Below the pieces are notes generated by a model that saw only the letters and a list, made by a program, of their open reading frames with translations, did not search any database and was not told the DNA's origin. From Ashinkailepas kermadecensis (Eukaryota > Arthropoda > Thecostraca > Neolepadidae), in NCBI GenBank assembly GCA_034440615.1, contig JAOTOM010004950.1, positions 124,001 through 188,000 on the forward strand: a DNA stretch of 64,000 nt. The letters run 5' to 3'. Both the position numbers and the translations under genes were made by a program. How positions within the stretch are numbered: the stretch's first letter is position 1; every line of letters begins with the position of its first letter. Positions 1 to 10,860 of this stretch are shown piece by piece.

Positions 1-1088
1 GTCTAGTTTGTGTTCTTGCAGAGTGCGAAGAACACAGTTCATTTTCGGCACTAATGACTGGACGTTAGCATGTCCAATCGCCAGGGTGCGCACCGGCTCA
101 GGGCAGGTGGCAGCACGCAGCGTATGCTGAGTCTGACCGATGGTGAGGCGAGACGGAATGACGAAAGAAGAAGGGAGCCTGTCGCGGAAACGCTGTTGAT
201 CCGTGACCCGGTTCATGCGATGTCGCCGCTGCTGAACACGACATCCGGCGCAGATTTCTTGTCCGGCAGTCTCCTGTACTACCACCGGTCCCGTGGACGG
301 AGAGTGGAACGAGCAAGATGGGCGACACTCTACACGACGGGGGGCTTCCCCAGTGCCGGGAGTGGTATGCAGAGCAGCACTCCTTTGAGATGATAGTAAT
401 GCTCGTTGCAGGGCTCTCCTCTTCACCTGCTGTCCGCCCCGGCATCCTCGCCTCCTCAGCCGTCGTCGGCGTCCGACCGGGACAGATTCGGCGGGGCGGA
501 CCAAGCCAGCGGACGGCTCGGCAATGTTGACGTTAGCGCCGGCCGCGGCCGGGCTCGGCTGGCCCGGGTCGGTACTGACTTCCGGACCCGCAGACATCTG
601 CGGCGGCTGTCCTAGGGGGGAAGTTGACGGGGGTGGAGGGGTGCGAAAAGATTGATGGAGGTGTTCTTGCGCGTTTGCGGCTGGTGGCTGTTCGGCGGCT
701 GGAGGACATGACGATAGTTCTGTACTTTTTGCTGGTTTCTCGGAAGCTTGCACTGATGATGAAATTTCGATGACAGGACCGGGAACTTGGTTTAATTATG
801 AATCTTGTCACACGCTTACGAAGGTTTTCTCGGAAAATGTGGCTTGCCCCCACACAATACACGCATCAGCACAGCTGAATTATCCAAAACTTGATAAGGC
901 GATTTACGGATGATTAAAACACTCACAGTTCACGGCGGCGTCACACAATCACGGTAAGAAGTTCGCATTTCTATAAGCACACTATGAAACTGCGGTGTTT
1001 ACTTGCTCCGGATAAAACTAAGAAACAGTGTGGAGCGGCCGGGGGTCGCTGTCAAGCGCCCGCCATCCGGCCGTGCAAGCGTAGGAGT
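1..1088. other. No recognisable gene
   Basis: I see nothing here that I can support as a gene. Several short overlapping ORFs exist on both strands, but none has a recognisable motif or a convincing coding pattern. The stretch lies beyond the LTR-like repeat that ends the gypsy-2 element, so some of it may be the remainder of that LTR. Confidence 0.4.
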
Positions 1089-1295
1089 AAGCGTGCGCCG
1101 TTCGGGGTCACATTGACCAAGGTCCGGCTGGCAATATATCGAGGCGGCAAAACAGTGTCGTTAGCATAACAATGACGTGCCCGAGAATGGCGATGGAGGA
1201 ACGAAGCATGTTTTTGCTAGTTGTGGCTGGTGAACATGTTACGCGGAGTACAGAAGTGCACGGCAGGGCTCGACATGGCATGGCTAACCGTTACA
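1089..1295 (-). repeat. LTR-like fragment, putative 3' LTR start of gypsy-2
   Basis: About 207 bp closely match 33709-33916 in the same orientation. On the minus strand both copies begin with TGTAACGGTTAGCC, and similarity stops exactly there, with different flanks beyond. Directly upstream on the minus strand is a purine-rich run (1296-1310), as expected of a polypurine tract next to a 3' LTR beginning with TG. The position, downstream of pol and the env-like ORF of gypsy-2, fits. The other LTR end is not resolved because similarity fades near 1089. Confidence 0.55.
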
Positions 1296-1310
1296 TACCT
1301 TCCCCCTTAC
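1296..1310 (-). promoter_or_regulatory. Putative polypurine tract (plus-strand primer site)
   Basis: Read on the minus strand this is GTAAGGGGGAAGGTA, immediately followed by the TG of the LTR-like repeat. In LTR retroelements such a tract primes plus-strand DNA synthesis. The assignment rests on position and composition only. Confidence 0.5.
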
Positions 1311-1761
1311 AAAAGGAGTATATTGGTAACAATATGCTGACGACCGGAGCCTAACAAGAGGCGAAGGGCGGAAAAGCGGGGCACGAGCGAGACGGAACCA
1401 GGCGCAGCTGGTCAATCGGACACGAGACGCGAAGGTGCCCGCGAAACGGACAACACACGGAGCGAAATATATACACGAGCGCGTCGAAACGGCGACGACG
1501 GCGAAAATAAACGCAGAAGAAACGAAACCCGGCTACGAGAACCTACACCAAAAGAGCCACCAACACAGGAGTGGGAGACGAGGGTTTACGTTAAACCACC
1601 ACGCAATCGACATTATGTATGTAAACACACGCACGCTAAACGACACAAACGGCGCGATGTTCATATATACATGCAGCACGGAAGACACAAATGCGGACGC
1701 GGTGACATCCGCGCGGTCCCGGACGGCAGGGGCATCGACGACAGGTCGATGTAGACAATGC
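1311..1761. other. No recognisable gene
   Basis: This stretch contains an open frame of 113 codons on the plus strand (1435-1776), but with no recognisable motif. Its position between an LTR-like end and an env-like ORF suggests 3' non-coding sequence of gypsy-2. Confidence 0.35.
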
Positions 1762-1884
1762 AGGCCTCACACCTGACGGTGGCCTCGGCGATCCAATAGG
1801 GAGCAGGCCTCACACCCGTTGGCCTCGGCGATTAAGTAGGGAGCAGGCCTCACACCAGTTGGCCTCGGCGATTCAGTAGGAAGC
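1762..1884. repeat. Tandem repeat, 3 units of about 40-43 bp
   Basis: Three head-to-tail units each begin AGGCCTCACACC and contain TTGGCCTCGGCGATT-like sequence followed by AGTAGGGAGC. Units start at 1762, 1805 and 1845. The array lies just downstream of the env-like ORF of gypsy-2 on the minus strand. Confidence 0.85.
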
Positions 1885-1978
1885 GTGGAAGGACGCCTTG
1901 TAAGAGCGTCATTTCCGCAGCCGGTGGATCGGTGCCTCGCAATGGCACCTGCTCCTCCGCCATCAGTGGCATGGCGCC

Positions 1979-2563
1979 TCATTCTGGCACCATAGCCAGC
2001 GACGTAGGGGACAATGATGAGACGGCGGATGATTCCTCGGGTACATGAGACACTGTTGGCTTCAGAGCTGACTCGGGTTCAGGAGGAGGTGGGGCAGACT
2101 GATGATTGGTGAAGCTATGCAGGGCAAATATGAATCGACACGGGCAACAGATGCGGACGCCCAGACATCGGGCGCAAAGTCCAAATATACCGACAATGAT
2201 AATCAACGTCCAGGAGAGTTTGAATGATGAGGGAGAAAGATCCGTAACTAGCTCAATTGGGCGATTTTCAATATTATCGAAATATGCATCTGCCGGTGCA
2301 CCGTCAATATGCACAGGAGGTAATATCGACATGTTACTGCGAGAAACACGGCGGAAAGTGTGGGTCCAGGCCGGTTTCCAACTGGGAAGGGGGTCGTCGA
2401 GGGGGGTATTGTCGGATAATAGTATAGGCAGTATTCGTGAAGTCGGAGGAGGTGGGAATAGTGGATAGGAAGAGCCAAACAAGAAACATCGGAATACTGC
2501 TTGAAGACATGTTCTGAAACGTAAGCAGAGTTGATTTACATGTGCCAAAAAGGCGGTAGTAGA
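1979..2563 (-). pseudogene. Env-like membrane-protein fragment of gypsy-2
   Basis: An open frame of about 190 codons on the minus strand lies downstream of the integrase and pol tail, where errantivirus-type elements carry env. It has no ATG at its start (the frame opens at 2563 after a stop), so it is the C-terminal part of a broken ORF. Visible features are a Pro-rich stretch, then a hydrophobic segment at about residues 111-129 (LSWTLIIIVGIFGLCARCL), followed by a Cys-rich cluster (CCPC) and a Pro/Glu-rich tail. This is the layout of a single-pass envelope transmembrane subunit with a cytoplasmic tail. I do not recognise a specific env family; the assignment is from position and topology. 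It could be a chance hydrophobic ORF. Confidence 0.45.
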
Positions 2564-2599
2564 TCACGTACTGACAGGACAGCACGTTGGACCAATGGT

Positions 2600-3270
2600 A
2601 TCCAGTTTGACTAACTGTGACCGTTATTACAATCTGTCGGGAAGTCACATGGTGACTGAGCAACATGCGAGATGTTCATTTCAGGAAAAAGAACATCTGT
2701 CGTGTTGGATACGTGGTCGTTTGTCAATTGGAATACTCGCGTCAGCGTCTGGGGATGACGGACGTTTCCTAGCAACCTGTACTTCAGGTTCGGACCCTTC
2801 ATCGTGGCGCCATCTGGAACGAAGGTCATATCGATGGGTCGGGGGTGTAAGGCAACGCTTTCCGCTAATCCTATCGGACGACGACAGGGAATGCACAGGA
2901 ACGGTTGGCGGGGTTACTATCGAAGAGTCTAAAGCATTCTTGTCCTTGCTTCATTTACAACGTCCTGTGCATGCAGAGGACGAGATGTATCCACCTCCCT
3001 TGCTTCTGGCTGCAACAGCGTCTGCTGTACAATTGTTGGCACCACCGGTGTAAGCCATGACTTCGGTGCTTCTGAATAACGTAGTCGATCAGCAAAAGAG
3101 AGTCTCGCGGCTCGCAGTGGCTGATGCCGGTGTGGCTCCTCTTCTGTTCTTGTCTACACTTTAACTGGCTGACTAAGATAATCATATGTTCTGTTCCAGA
3201 CGTCGTTGGTATTGCGCATTTTCAAATGTTCAGAATGCACAATCTCGGTTTTGCCGTTGATCATATTCTT
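2600..3270 (-). pseudogene. C-terminal tail of gypsy-2 pol polyprotein (broken)
   Basis: Between the integrase C-terminus and the env-like ORF the minus strand carries charged, low-complexity coding remnants in shifting frames. The frame at 2896-2681 includes HRYDLRSR followed by an acidic, Ser/Pro-rich stretch. Short basic R-Y-x-L-R motifs of this kind are common near the C-terminus of Ty3/gypsy pol polyproteins. Stops interrupt the frame, so it is not functional. Confidence 0.45.
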
Positions 3271-3272
3271 GA

Positions 3273-4330
3273 TCAAGTAGTTTTCCTTGTTCTTATTTTC
3301 AAGGACGCGGAAGTATGGTTTCCAATGTAATGTGAACTTGCGGGAATCTGCAGTCTTGATTGAGGGGTCACATGATAGTACACAGCATCGCCTGGGATGA
3401 AAGAGGATTTTTGTGCTTTTTGGGCAATTATTGTTTTGTTGCGTTCACGGGAATCTTGAAAATTTTGAGTGGCATGTTGGTATGCAGTGTGGAGATGGAG
3501 ATGGAGATGGAGATGTTCAAACATCACGGGCACATAATACTCACCAGTATAGTGGTCACGTAGTTTGAGAACCGTGTCCACTGCCAATACAGGATCACGG
3601 CTGTACATTACGAAAAATGGGGAATAATTTGTTGATTCCTGCTTGCTCATACGATATGCTGCCAAACAGGGTTCCAAAATTTGGTCCCATTGAGACTGAT
3701 TTTCACTCACTTTCTTTGCGATCATGTAATTCATGATTCGATGAAAGCGTTCTGTTTTTTTTGGTTAAATTGTGCATGGTAACTTGATGCGTGTATTCTT
3801 AACACACCCAATTCCTTCATTACGATATCCAAAAGATCATTACAATATTCTGTCACTTGATCGCTGATGATCAACCGAGGACACCCATGACGGGGGATGA
3901 ATTCCTTGAGGATGATTTTTGCGATTGTTTCCGCTAACTTATCTGGTATGGAATATGCTTCAGGCCATCCAATAAATGATCGACTATCGTACACACATAC
4001 ACGTTTCCCCGTTCCGACACAGGGAAGGGTCCACATGTATCGATGCCAACAATTTCCATTGGAAAGTTTGGCTTCGGCATGTCCTGAAGAGAACGTCCGT
4101 CCTTCAATTTATGACGATTGCATGTTTCACAAGTAAGGACATATTGCTTGATGTCCTTCAACATGGTTGGCCAACAATACGACTTTTGAATTTTTCAATC
4201 GTCTTTTCAATTCATAAATGTCCTCCAAAGAAGCCATCGTGCATTTCTTCTTGGACCATCTGGCGATTGACGAAAGGCAACACAATTTGCTATCTAGTTT
4301 GGGGACGAGTCTTGGTGACAGCTCCAACCC
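3273..4330 (-). pseudogene. Ty3/gypsy integrase (gypsy-2), frameshifted
   Basis: Three overlapping minus-strand frames (4327-4127, 4164-3731, 3734-3273) together cover an integrase. The zinc-binding region contains LTCETCNRHK. The catalytic core shows GIDTCGPFPV (first Asp) and LIISDQVTEY (second Asp). The third motif reads NQKKQNAF, where the catalytic Glu of the usual N-G-K-x-E motif appears to be Gln. The C-terminal part has the familiar AYR and SPFFVMYSRDP pattern. A CATCTC-type trinucleotide run (3491-3516) encodes an HLHLHLH insertion. The frameshifts and the lost Glu indicate an inactive integrase. Confidence 0.85.
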
Positions 4331-5254
4331 GTTGTAATATACCTTCCATAATGCAGTACTGGTCCGATGATGTGGAATTGTGTTGTTCCAAAGTGTTGAT
4401 TAGAAGTATAATGCCTTTGTCTTCTTGTTGAGCACGTTGTAGGTCAGCTTTGTCAAAGTGTTGATAATTTATGGGTCTTGCATATTTGTGTCCATCGTAC
4501 ATCTCAACATCTTCTACATGTTGGGAAGCATTATCAACACTGTTGATATCTATCTTTTCGCCTTGCCAATCCAAATGTTCATTATCTTCTAATTATCCAG
4601 TAATCTCAGTACGGTGAAGTCGTTATATCATGTCCGCTGAAACATTTTGGGTTTTGAAATGTATTCAGTTTTGTAAGCATATTCTCCAAGTATGCTATCC
4701 CATCGTTGGATACGTGGATTTTTCATTTCGCTTGTGAACAAGTGTCAGTGGTTTGTAATCCGTATGCACTGTCAACTGGGTGCCGATCACAATTGGTCTG
4801 AGTTTCTGTAAACTGTAAATGATGGCAAATGATTCTCTGTCAATCGTGGGCCATTTTTGTGGAGCATCTGTGAACTAATGTGAAACATATCGAATGACTC
4901 CTTCTTGCCCGTTTTGATCTTGCACTAATACAGCTCCCATAGCATACTGAGATGCATCTGTATATAATCTAAATGGCAATTTGATATCTGGAATTGCCAA
5001 GATCTGGGCTTGCACCAATAATTGTTTCAAGGCATCAAATGTTTTTTAGCTTCTGGAGTCCAATGGAATTTTGCATGTTTCTTTGTCAGGGCTGTAAGTG
5101 GTTTAGCAATTTTGCTATAGTCTGGGATGTATTTTGGATAATACGATGCCATACCCAGAAAACTACGCACTTCTCTGACAGTTTTAGGAATATCTCTGCA
5201 CTACTTTCACGTTGTCGGGATTTACTGCCAAGCCTTTGTCTGAGATGACGTGTC
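4290..5254 (-). pseudogene. RNase H and connection region of gypsy-2 (broken)
   Basis: The minus strand near 4970-4870 encodes LYTDASQYAMGAVLVQD, the first RNase H motif of Ty3/gypsy pol, preceded by PDIKLPFR. Downstream, 4574-4290 is a 94-codon open frame matching the spacer between RNase H and the integrase zinc-binding domain. Between these parts the frame is broken by several stops. RNase H would remove the RNA template during reverse transcription; this copy cannot make a full domain. Confidence 0.75.
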
Positions 5255-6233
5255 CTAAAAGTGCATTTCCTGTCGTAGGAACTCGCATTTTGTGACTTTT
5301 TGTTTTAGGTTGGCCTTTCGTAGTCGATCAAAAACAGTTCCCAAATGTTTGACATGTTCCTCAAAAGTATAACTGAACACCACGATATCATCAATAAATG
5401 TCAGAGCAAATGATCTAACGTCTCCTAATACCGCATTCATTAATTTTTTTTAACACTGGGGGTGCCTGCAAGTCTTAACGGCATTCGATTGCATTCAAAT
5501 AAGCCTGTGTTTGTACCAAAAGCAGTCTTTTCTTTGTCTTCCTCTTTTATGGGTACTTGCCAGAAACACTGCTTTTAAATTGAGGAAACTTCTGAATTTT
5601 GAGGAGCCAAGTGCATAGCGAATATCCTCTGAATGTTTGGTGCTGGTATGATTGTGACGGCGTTGACTTGACGAAAATCAATGACTACTCTGGTGGTACC
5701 ATCTTTCTTTGGTACAATCAGTACGGGGAGAGCCAAGGTGAATTACTGCGTCTGATGATATCAGCGTCCAGCATTTCTTTAATTTGTTCGCTGAGTACCT
5801 GCCGATGAACTAACGGTAGTCGATATGGTCTTTGCCTGACGGGTTGATGATTCTGTGTGTTGATTCTCATTTCCATGACGTTAGTCATTGTTAACTCGAT
5901 GTCTTTATGTACAAAAACATCGAAGTTTCTTGCAAGGGCTTCTTTAATCTGTGTTCGTTTTTCCTCCGGGATATCAAAATATGTTGCTACACCCAGAACT
6001 TGACCAGCTCTAAAATGCACTAAGTGGCCTGTTTCATTGACCTTGATCCATGGTATTTCTTTCTGTTTCGATAGTTTGACTAAAGCATTCGGAAGGAGTG
6101 CACCTGGTTCATGTGTAAAGCAAGGTGATGTAGGCAATTGTGAGATGACAAAATTTTCACCTCGTCTCTTTTTCTTAGTACTGAAACATTTGACCTGAAC
6201 TTCCGAATGTGGGAAGACTCTCATGTCCTCCAC
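5255..6233 (-). pseudogene. Ty3/gypsy reverse transcriptase (gypsy-2), broken
   Basis: The minus-strand frame 6233-5718 carries the pre-RT region and the N-terminal RT motif (RQRPYRLPLVHRQVLSEQI). After a frameshift near 5720 the next motif reads VVIDFRQVNAV, then QVPIKEEDKEKTAFGT. The frame at 5440-5255 contains the catalytic box TFIDDIVVFSYTFEEHVKHL, followed by KCEFLRQEMHFLGHVIS. The two active-site Asp residues are intact, but at least two frameshifts and an in-frame stop separate the parts. The RT lies directly after the protease, as in Ty3/gypsy pol. Confidence 0.88.
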
Positions 6234-6306
6234 TAATCCACAAGACTAATTTCCTCCTTTTTGTTCTCTTCTTTCTGTTTCAGAGGAAAACCCATTTTGC
6301 CAATAG

Positions 6307-6607
6307 TCAAAGTTTTGTTTCAAAGTCAAGCGGGGCTTTTCGATCAGTCAAGAAATCAATGCCAGGTATCATATCATAGCCTAGTTTTGGTATCACGAAG
6401 AAGATGTGATACATCCGAATTTTCCCTAACGTGATACGAATTTTCACGGTTTTTGTGACTTTCAGTGGGTGACCGGAGGCTGAAATAAGTGAGATTTTCG
6501 TCGACATTTCGAATGGTTTGATTAAATTTGCATCACATATTTGAAGAACAAAAATCTTCATTTACTAGCGAGAATTGTGCGCCCGTGTGTAGTAATGTCC
6601 GAAATGG
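6307..6607 (-). pseudogene. Aspartic protease of gypsy-2 with altered active site
   Basis: On the minus strand the region upstream of the 84-codon frame (6561-6307) encodes LLHTGAQFSLVNEDF, which aligns with the retroviral-type protease motif L-L-D-T-G-A. Here the catalytic Asp is His. The following frame contains KISLISASGHPL and the second hydrophobic motif GYDMIPGIDFLTDRKA, matching the gypsy-1 protease at 13250-13560 (ISASGHRF and CMLGNDFLTEFGAKLDF). A stop after the active-site part also breaks the frame. Confidence 0.75.
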
Positions 6608-6779
6608 CTGGGTACCTTGCAAATATCAAGAAAGGGGCACTTCTCATCTGATGTACAGTTGCTTGTTGTTCCGTCGGTGGTGTACAGCAGTTTGTCTTCT
6701 CTGTTGGGTTGGTGTGAAGCCTCACTAGTTTCCCGGCTGACGAGTTGCTTGTGCGTTGCCGAACTTCTTTCAGCACATT

Positions 6780-7334
6780 CGATGAACATGACCACTGTTG
6801 CCACAGTAGTAGCAGATATGTGTGTTATCTTGTGTTCATCTATACAGTAGGCGTTCCTGTGGGCCCGTGTTCATTCTCATGAACGGCTTGTGGGTACGAT
6901 TCAACGGTGGGGTTCGGTATTGCGTACGATAATTTTGCGGATATTGGAATTCTTGCTGGGGAACAATTCGAGTGGGCGGTGGCGTTGGTTCTGGCGGGGG
7001 TTGCTGTATGTATGTTTATCATGAACACTTTCAAGGCTTCAGTAAGCTCTTTCAATTCTGATTGCTATTCTTGCTTTGCTTGTACAGCGCTTGCATCCAT
7101 CGGCTCACCTTGATCTGCATTCTTGCCTTTAAAATCAATCCGCCGGATGACACGGTACTCACGCTGGGCGATTTCAAGGGCACTCGCCATGTTTGCTGGT
7201 CCCCTGCGGATTAGTGAGTTCCGTATCCGACCGTCAGTCACACCATCTACAAATGAACGAATCAATATCTCTTGGATCTGTGTCGAGAGGGCGTCAACGT
7301 CTTGTCCGTAGGCTTTAATAGCCAAGTCTGTCGC
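6780..7334 (-). pseudogene. Gag C-terminal half of gypsy-2 with CCHC zinc knuckle
   Basis: The minus-strand frame 7364-7065 encodes a helical gag segment, including QEILIRSFVDGVTDGRIRNSLIRRGPAN and ALEIAQREY (shown here in parts). Near 6835-6785 the minus strand encodes CYYCGNSGHVHRMC, a perfect CX2CX4HX4C zinc knuckle, followed at once by a stop. Gag would package element RNA. The N-terminal side is cut off at 7335, where an LTR-like repeat begins. A likely N-terminal gag piece lies at 10545-10860. Confidence 0.7.
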
Positions 7335-7907
7335 TGTAACGAAGTTCTTACAAAGTTCTCTCAACGAAGTGTTCTATGAAGTACTTGGTATTTCGACTTA
7401 TGTCGGGTGGAAAAAAACTTGTTTGGCACGGTGATAGACTATGGACCTCAACGTTGACGATAAACTCCCGGGTATAGGTTCAATGGCTCTGTATCTCAAT
7501 ATCAGAGCTCTGATCGAAACAACTTGACAGGCACCACAAATCCAATACACCGATACTTCAACTAACATACTGGCCGGTCTTCATACGTGCTACAACTCTC
7601 ATATCAAAGGACTACATGTCAGCAATCATACAGTGATTCTCAAACAGAATCCTCAGTCGTACCTCTGACGACCGGCCTGACAGCCAGTCGCCTTCGCTGG
7701 AGGGCCCAGCCCCCAACCGCTCGCGTCGACAGCCCGGTGACAAGTAAGAGAGAGCTCTATATCTTCTAACCAACCTAACTGACTGTCGCTCTCGACTACA
7801 TATAATAGTCGGCTACCTACCTGCTCCCGGTCTGGTGGCTCAGCCCACGACGATCGCCATATCGCCATATCGCCATATCGCCATAGGTCCAGATGGGGGC
7901 GTAAACA
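7335..7907 (-). repeat. LTR-like direct repeat, left copy
   Basis: This repeat is nearly identical to 9637-10163. It carries additional copies of the 8 bp unit CGCCATAT (about 7857-7885) that the right copy lacks, which explains most of the length difference. It borders directly on the gag remnant of gypsy-2. Confidence 0.8.
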
Positions 7908-9636
7908 GAACATCAGGTACAAGTAGTCAGTCTATCACACTCAATCATTAACATTCACGCAATCAAGTAGACATATATCAACATAATCAACACCTCAATC
8001 CATTCGTACAAGGCACTGCCACTTGAATCATACAACACCTCACAGGTAACATGTCATAATCCATACTGGCATTCATAATAGGTGGTACCATTGCGCATTG
8101 CGTCGAGTTATTTCTGTGTTCCGATAGGTGGCACCGCATAGGACCTAGCAAATTCCATGTCAGGTGGCGCTACTTGCGTCACGTTATTCTCACCGTGGAT
8201 GGCGCTATCTGCGCTCCGGTGTTCCCTTGTAGGTGGCATCATTGTGCCCGTTGGCACTGTCAACTAAAAAGTGTACACTCCAAATAAAAGCTCACTACAT
8301 GACCTGGACAGTCAGGGTCCAGGGAGAGGATGCAAGGATTTGAGCAATGGGAACGATTTCTACCATACACACTCCACTCACATACTGATTCTGGTGTGTC
8401 TCACAGGACACCGGGGATCAGCATCCGTCGCTCTGTCATTGGACGCTCTGGTCTCGACAGTACTGGGTAGCATCAAGCTCAACCAATAAGAGCTCACTCA
8501 GGAGCTCAAGCTAACGCGCTTAGCCCAAGCTAAGTGGCCTACTAGCCAAATAACTTCTTGGTGCTCAAGTTAATCAAACCCATCTTGCACCGAATCCATC
8601 TAGGCTGAGTGACCTACTCGTCAAAAAGCCTCTTAGTGCTCATGTTAATCAAACTCATGTTGCACCGATACTCAACATACATACGCACAAACATACATGT
8701 AGATGTAATCGTAGTCCCAATAATTTTCTTTCATCTGGGTACAAGTGTCACCCAAATAAAATAATTATGCCCTTGCACTGGCAATAATTTAATTTTCCTC
8801 AAATATAAATACTTCAAATAAATAATATCTGAAAGCAAAATCAATTCTGTAATATTAAATTTCCTTGAAGGCGAATTTCTTACGTACCTAAAAATACTTG
8901 TATATGGCTGGCTTTTTAATTTTCATCTATTCCTATGATTAAATTATTTTTATACGTTGGTACCATCCGTTTTAAAGAGCATCGAAGTTCATTATAATAC
9001 AACAGCTTAAGGTGAATTTCATTTCAATAATTTTATATTACTCTAGGTTCACATATTTTTAATTTCAATTATTTTAGCCACTCACAAAATTCGTTATAAC
9101 TCGCTCAAGAATGGTTTCATATTTTGACTCAAACCATGAGCTCGTATCTCGAGCCGTATTTAAATAATACCGTTTGCTGGCATTTCAACTTATTGAATTA
9201 AGTAACCATTTTCCAAAATTATTCGCTCACAAATATTAGGCTTCACTAATTATGCGCTTCAATTTCGTATCAGAGTCCACACAAAAATTTACAAGTATGG
9301 CATACAACGAACAGCAGACATCAAGCGATATTATAAAATTATACAACATTGTTCTAGTAGTGGCCAAAATTCGAAGAGGTGTTTTGGCAGGTTTTCGGGA
9401 ATGCCCGGACTCACGATTTTCTTCTGAGCAGGCTTCAGATGTGAAGACGGCTGTAGCGGTTAATTTTCGTTCGGCGTCTCTCATTGGACTTGCTCTGGTA
9501 CAGCAAGTCGTCTGGTGAAAGCAGTTGTTTCTCTGTGCCGGTGGCTTCCTGTTTCTCAACTCAGTCACCATGATTAGATTCAATCCAAGCTTGCTTACAT
9601 AATCAACTGTAAGCACTTCCGTGACGCGGCTCCATT
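7908..9636. other. AT-rich interior of the LTR-flanked insertion, no gene seen
   Basis: No coding domain is recognisable on either strand. At 8080-8245 a loosely repeated motif of the form AGGTGGC-A/G-CC-ATTGCGC recurs about every 45-55 bp. At 8500-8680 two related stretches (GTGGCCTACTAGCC and GTGACCTACTCGTC, each followed by CTTGGTGCTCA-like sequence) suggest an old local duplication. 8750-9240 is very AT-rich. Confidence 0.5.
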
Positions 9637-10163
9637 TGTAACGAAGTTCTTACATGCCCCTACTTGTTATTTCGACTTATGTCGGGGGCAAAACTTCTTT
9701 GGCACGGTGATAGACTATGGACCTCAACGTTGACGATAAACTCTCGAGTATAGGTTCAATGGCTCTGTATCTCAATCTCAGAGCTCTGATCCAAACAATT
9801 TGACAGGCACCACAAATCCAATACAACGATACTTCAACTGACATACTGACCGGTCTTCATACGTGCTACAACTCTCATATCAAAGGACTACATGTCAGCA
9901 ATGATACAGTGATTCTCAAACAGAATCCTCAGACGTACCTCTGACGACCGGCCTAACAGCCAGTCGCCTTCGCTCTGGAGGGCCAAGGCCCCAACCGCTC
10001 GCGTCGACAGCCCGGTGACAAGTAAGAGAGAGAGCTCTATATCTTCTAACCAACCTAACTGACTGTCGCTCTCGACTACATATAATAGTCGCCTACCTAC
10101 CTGCTTCCGGTCTGGTGGCTCCGCCCACGACGATCGCCATAGGTCCAGATGGGGGCGTAAACT
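9637..10163 (-). repeat. LTR-like direct repeat, right copy
   Basis: This is the partner of 7335-7907. On the minus strand it would be the 5' LTR, with the candidate primer-binding site immediately downstream at about 9634-9615. Confidence 0.8.
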
Positions 10164-10544
10164 GGAATGTCGGCCTTATCTACTCCGGATACAGGGGCGC
10201 CGGTTGGTCAGCGACCGTCGGCTCTCGTATCGGAACAACATATCACACGACGATAAGCGTCTCCTGCCTGCACTTGACAGTGGCATTCCTATTCTATCTA
10301 GACCGGAAGCAGAGTCGTCGCTGTACGGCTTCGATCGCCAACATAACCCATAACATTGGTTGTCAGCATTCGTCACGGTCGGCGTCGGTGGCTCAGGTAT
10401 CGGCCGTAAATCATAACATGCATTAAGACGCGTCCGGCCGGCCGTCAACAGTGGTGGCATGATTCACGCGACACGTGACGTTATATAACGACTTTTCTAA
10501 CGATGAGGGCCGAACGGTACAATTATATCTAACATTGTTACATC

Positions 10545-10860
10545 GTGAAAGTACTCCAGGGTCTCACTTGTCCGTTGTGATATACGTCGCAATTTGTCGT
10601 GTACACCGATCGCGCAGGGTCACGCAGTCTGTCATATTCAGTCTCCATCGCTTCCCGCAGTTGAGGCCATGTTTTGCAGTTCTTTATATAATGCCAATAA
10701 CGGCGTCGAGCACCACCTAAAAGTAGCTGAGAGGCGGCCCAAAGAGTCAATTCATGATCGCCACTGCTTTTTGGAAGAAAAAAATGTATTCCATTGTTTC
10801 CAACTATTGATTTAAGCCATTTTTCATCTTTAGCAGAGGAAAAGTGCCATCCGCTAGAGA
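10545..10860 (-). pseudogene. Gag-like N-terminal fragment
   Basis: On the minus strand an open frame encodes a helical segment containing GDHELTLWAASQLLLGGARR and TWPQLREAMETEYDRLRDPA. The pattern A-x-x-L-L-x-G-x-A-x-x-x-W followed by TW-x-x-L-x-x-A-M resembles the central part of Ty3/gypsy gag proteins. It could be the missing upstream part of gypsy-2 gag on the far side of the LTR-flanked insertion, but I see no sequence overlap that proves it. It ends in unrelated sequence near 10540. Confidence 0.45.

Larger units (their letters stand above)
960..7334 (-). mobile_element. Decayed env-bearing Ty3/gypsy-type retroelement (gypsy-2)
   Basis: Read on the minus strand, domains follow in Ty3/gypsy order: gag C-terminal part (7334-7065), CCHC zinc knuckle (about 6835-6785), protease (about 6607-6307), reverse transcriptase (6233-5255), RNase H (about 5250-4575), integrase (about 4330-3273), a pol tail containing RYDLRSR (near 2835), an env-like ORF (2548-1979), a polypurine tract and an LTR piece. 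Integrase after RNase H is the Ty3/gypsy order, not Copia. A membrane-spanning ORF after integrase resembles errantivirus-type elements. Many stops and frameshifts show that it is inactive. The left limit is approximate. Confidence 0.8.
7335..10163 (-). mobile_element. LTR-flanked insertion separating gag fragments (non-autonomous?)
   Basis: Two long direct repeats, 7335-7907 and 9637-10163, are near-identical over most of their length. On the minus strand each ends CTTCGTTACA; the left copy starts TGTTTACGCC and the right copy AGTTTACGCC, so the TG...CA form of an LTR is intact in one. Just inside the right copy the minus strand reads AATGGAGCCGCGTCACGG, a possible primer-binding site beginning TGG. 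The 1.7 kb interior is AT-rich with no recognisable coding domain. No matching 4-6 bp target duplication is visible at the outer edges, so this could also be a rearranged pair of LTRs from a larger element. Confidence 0.55.
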
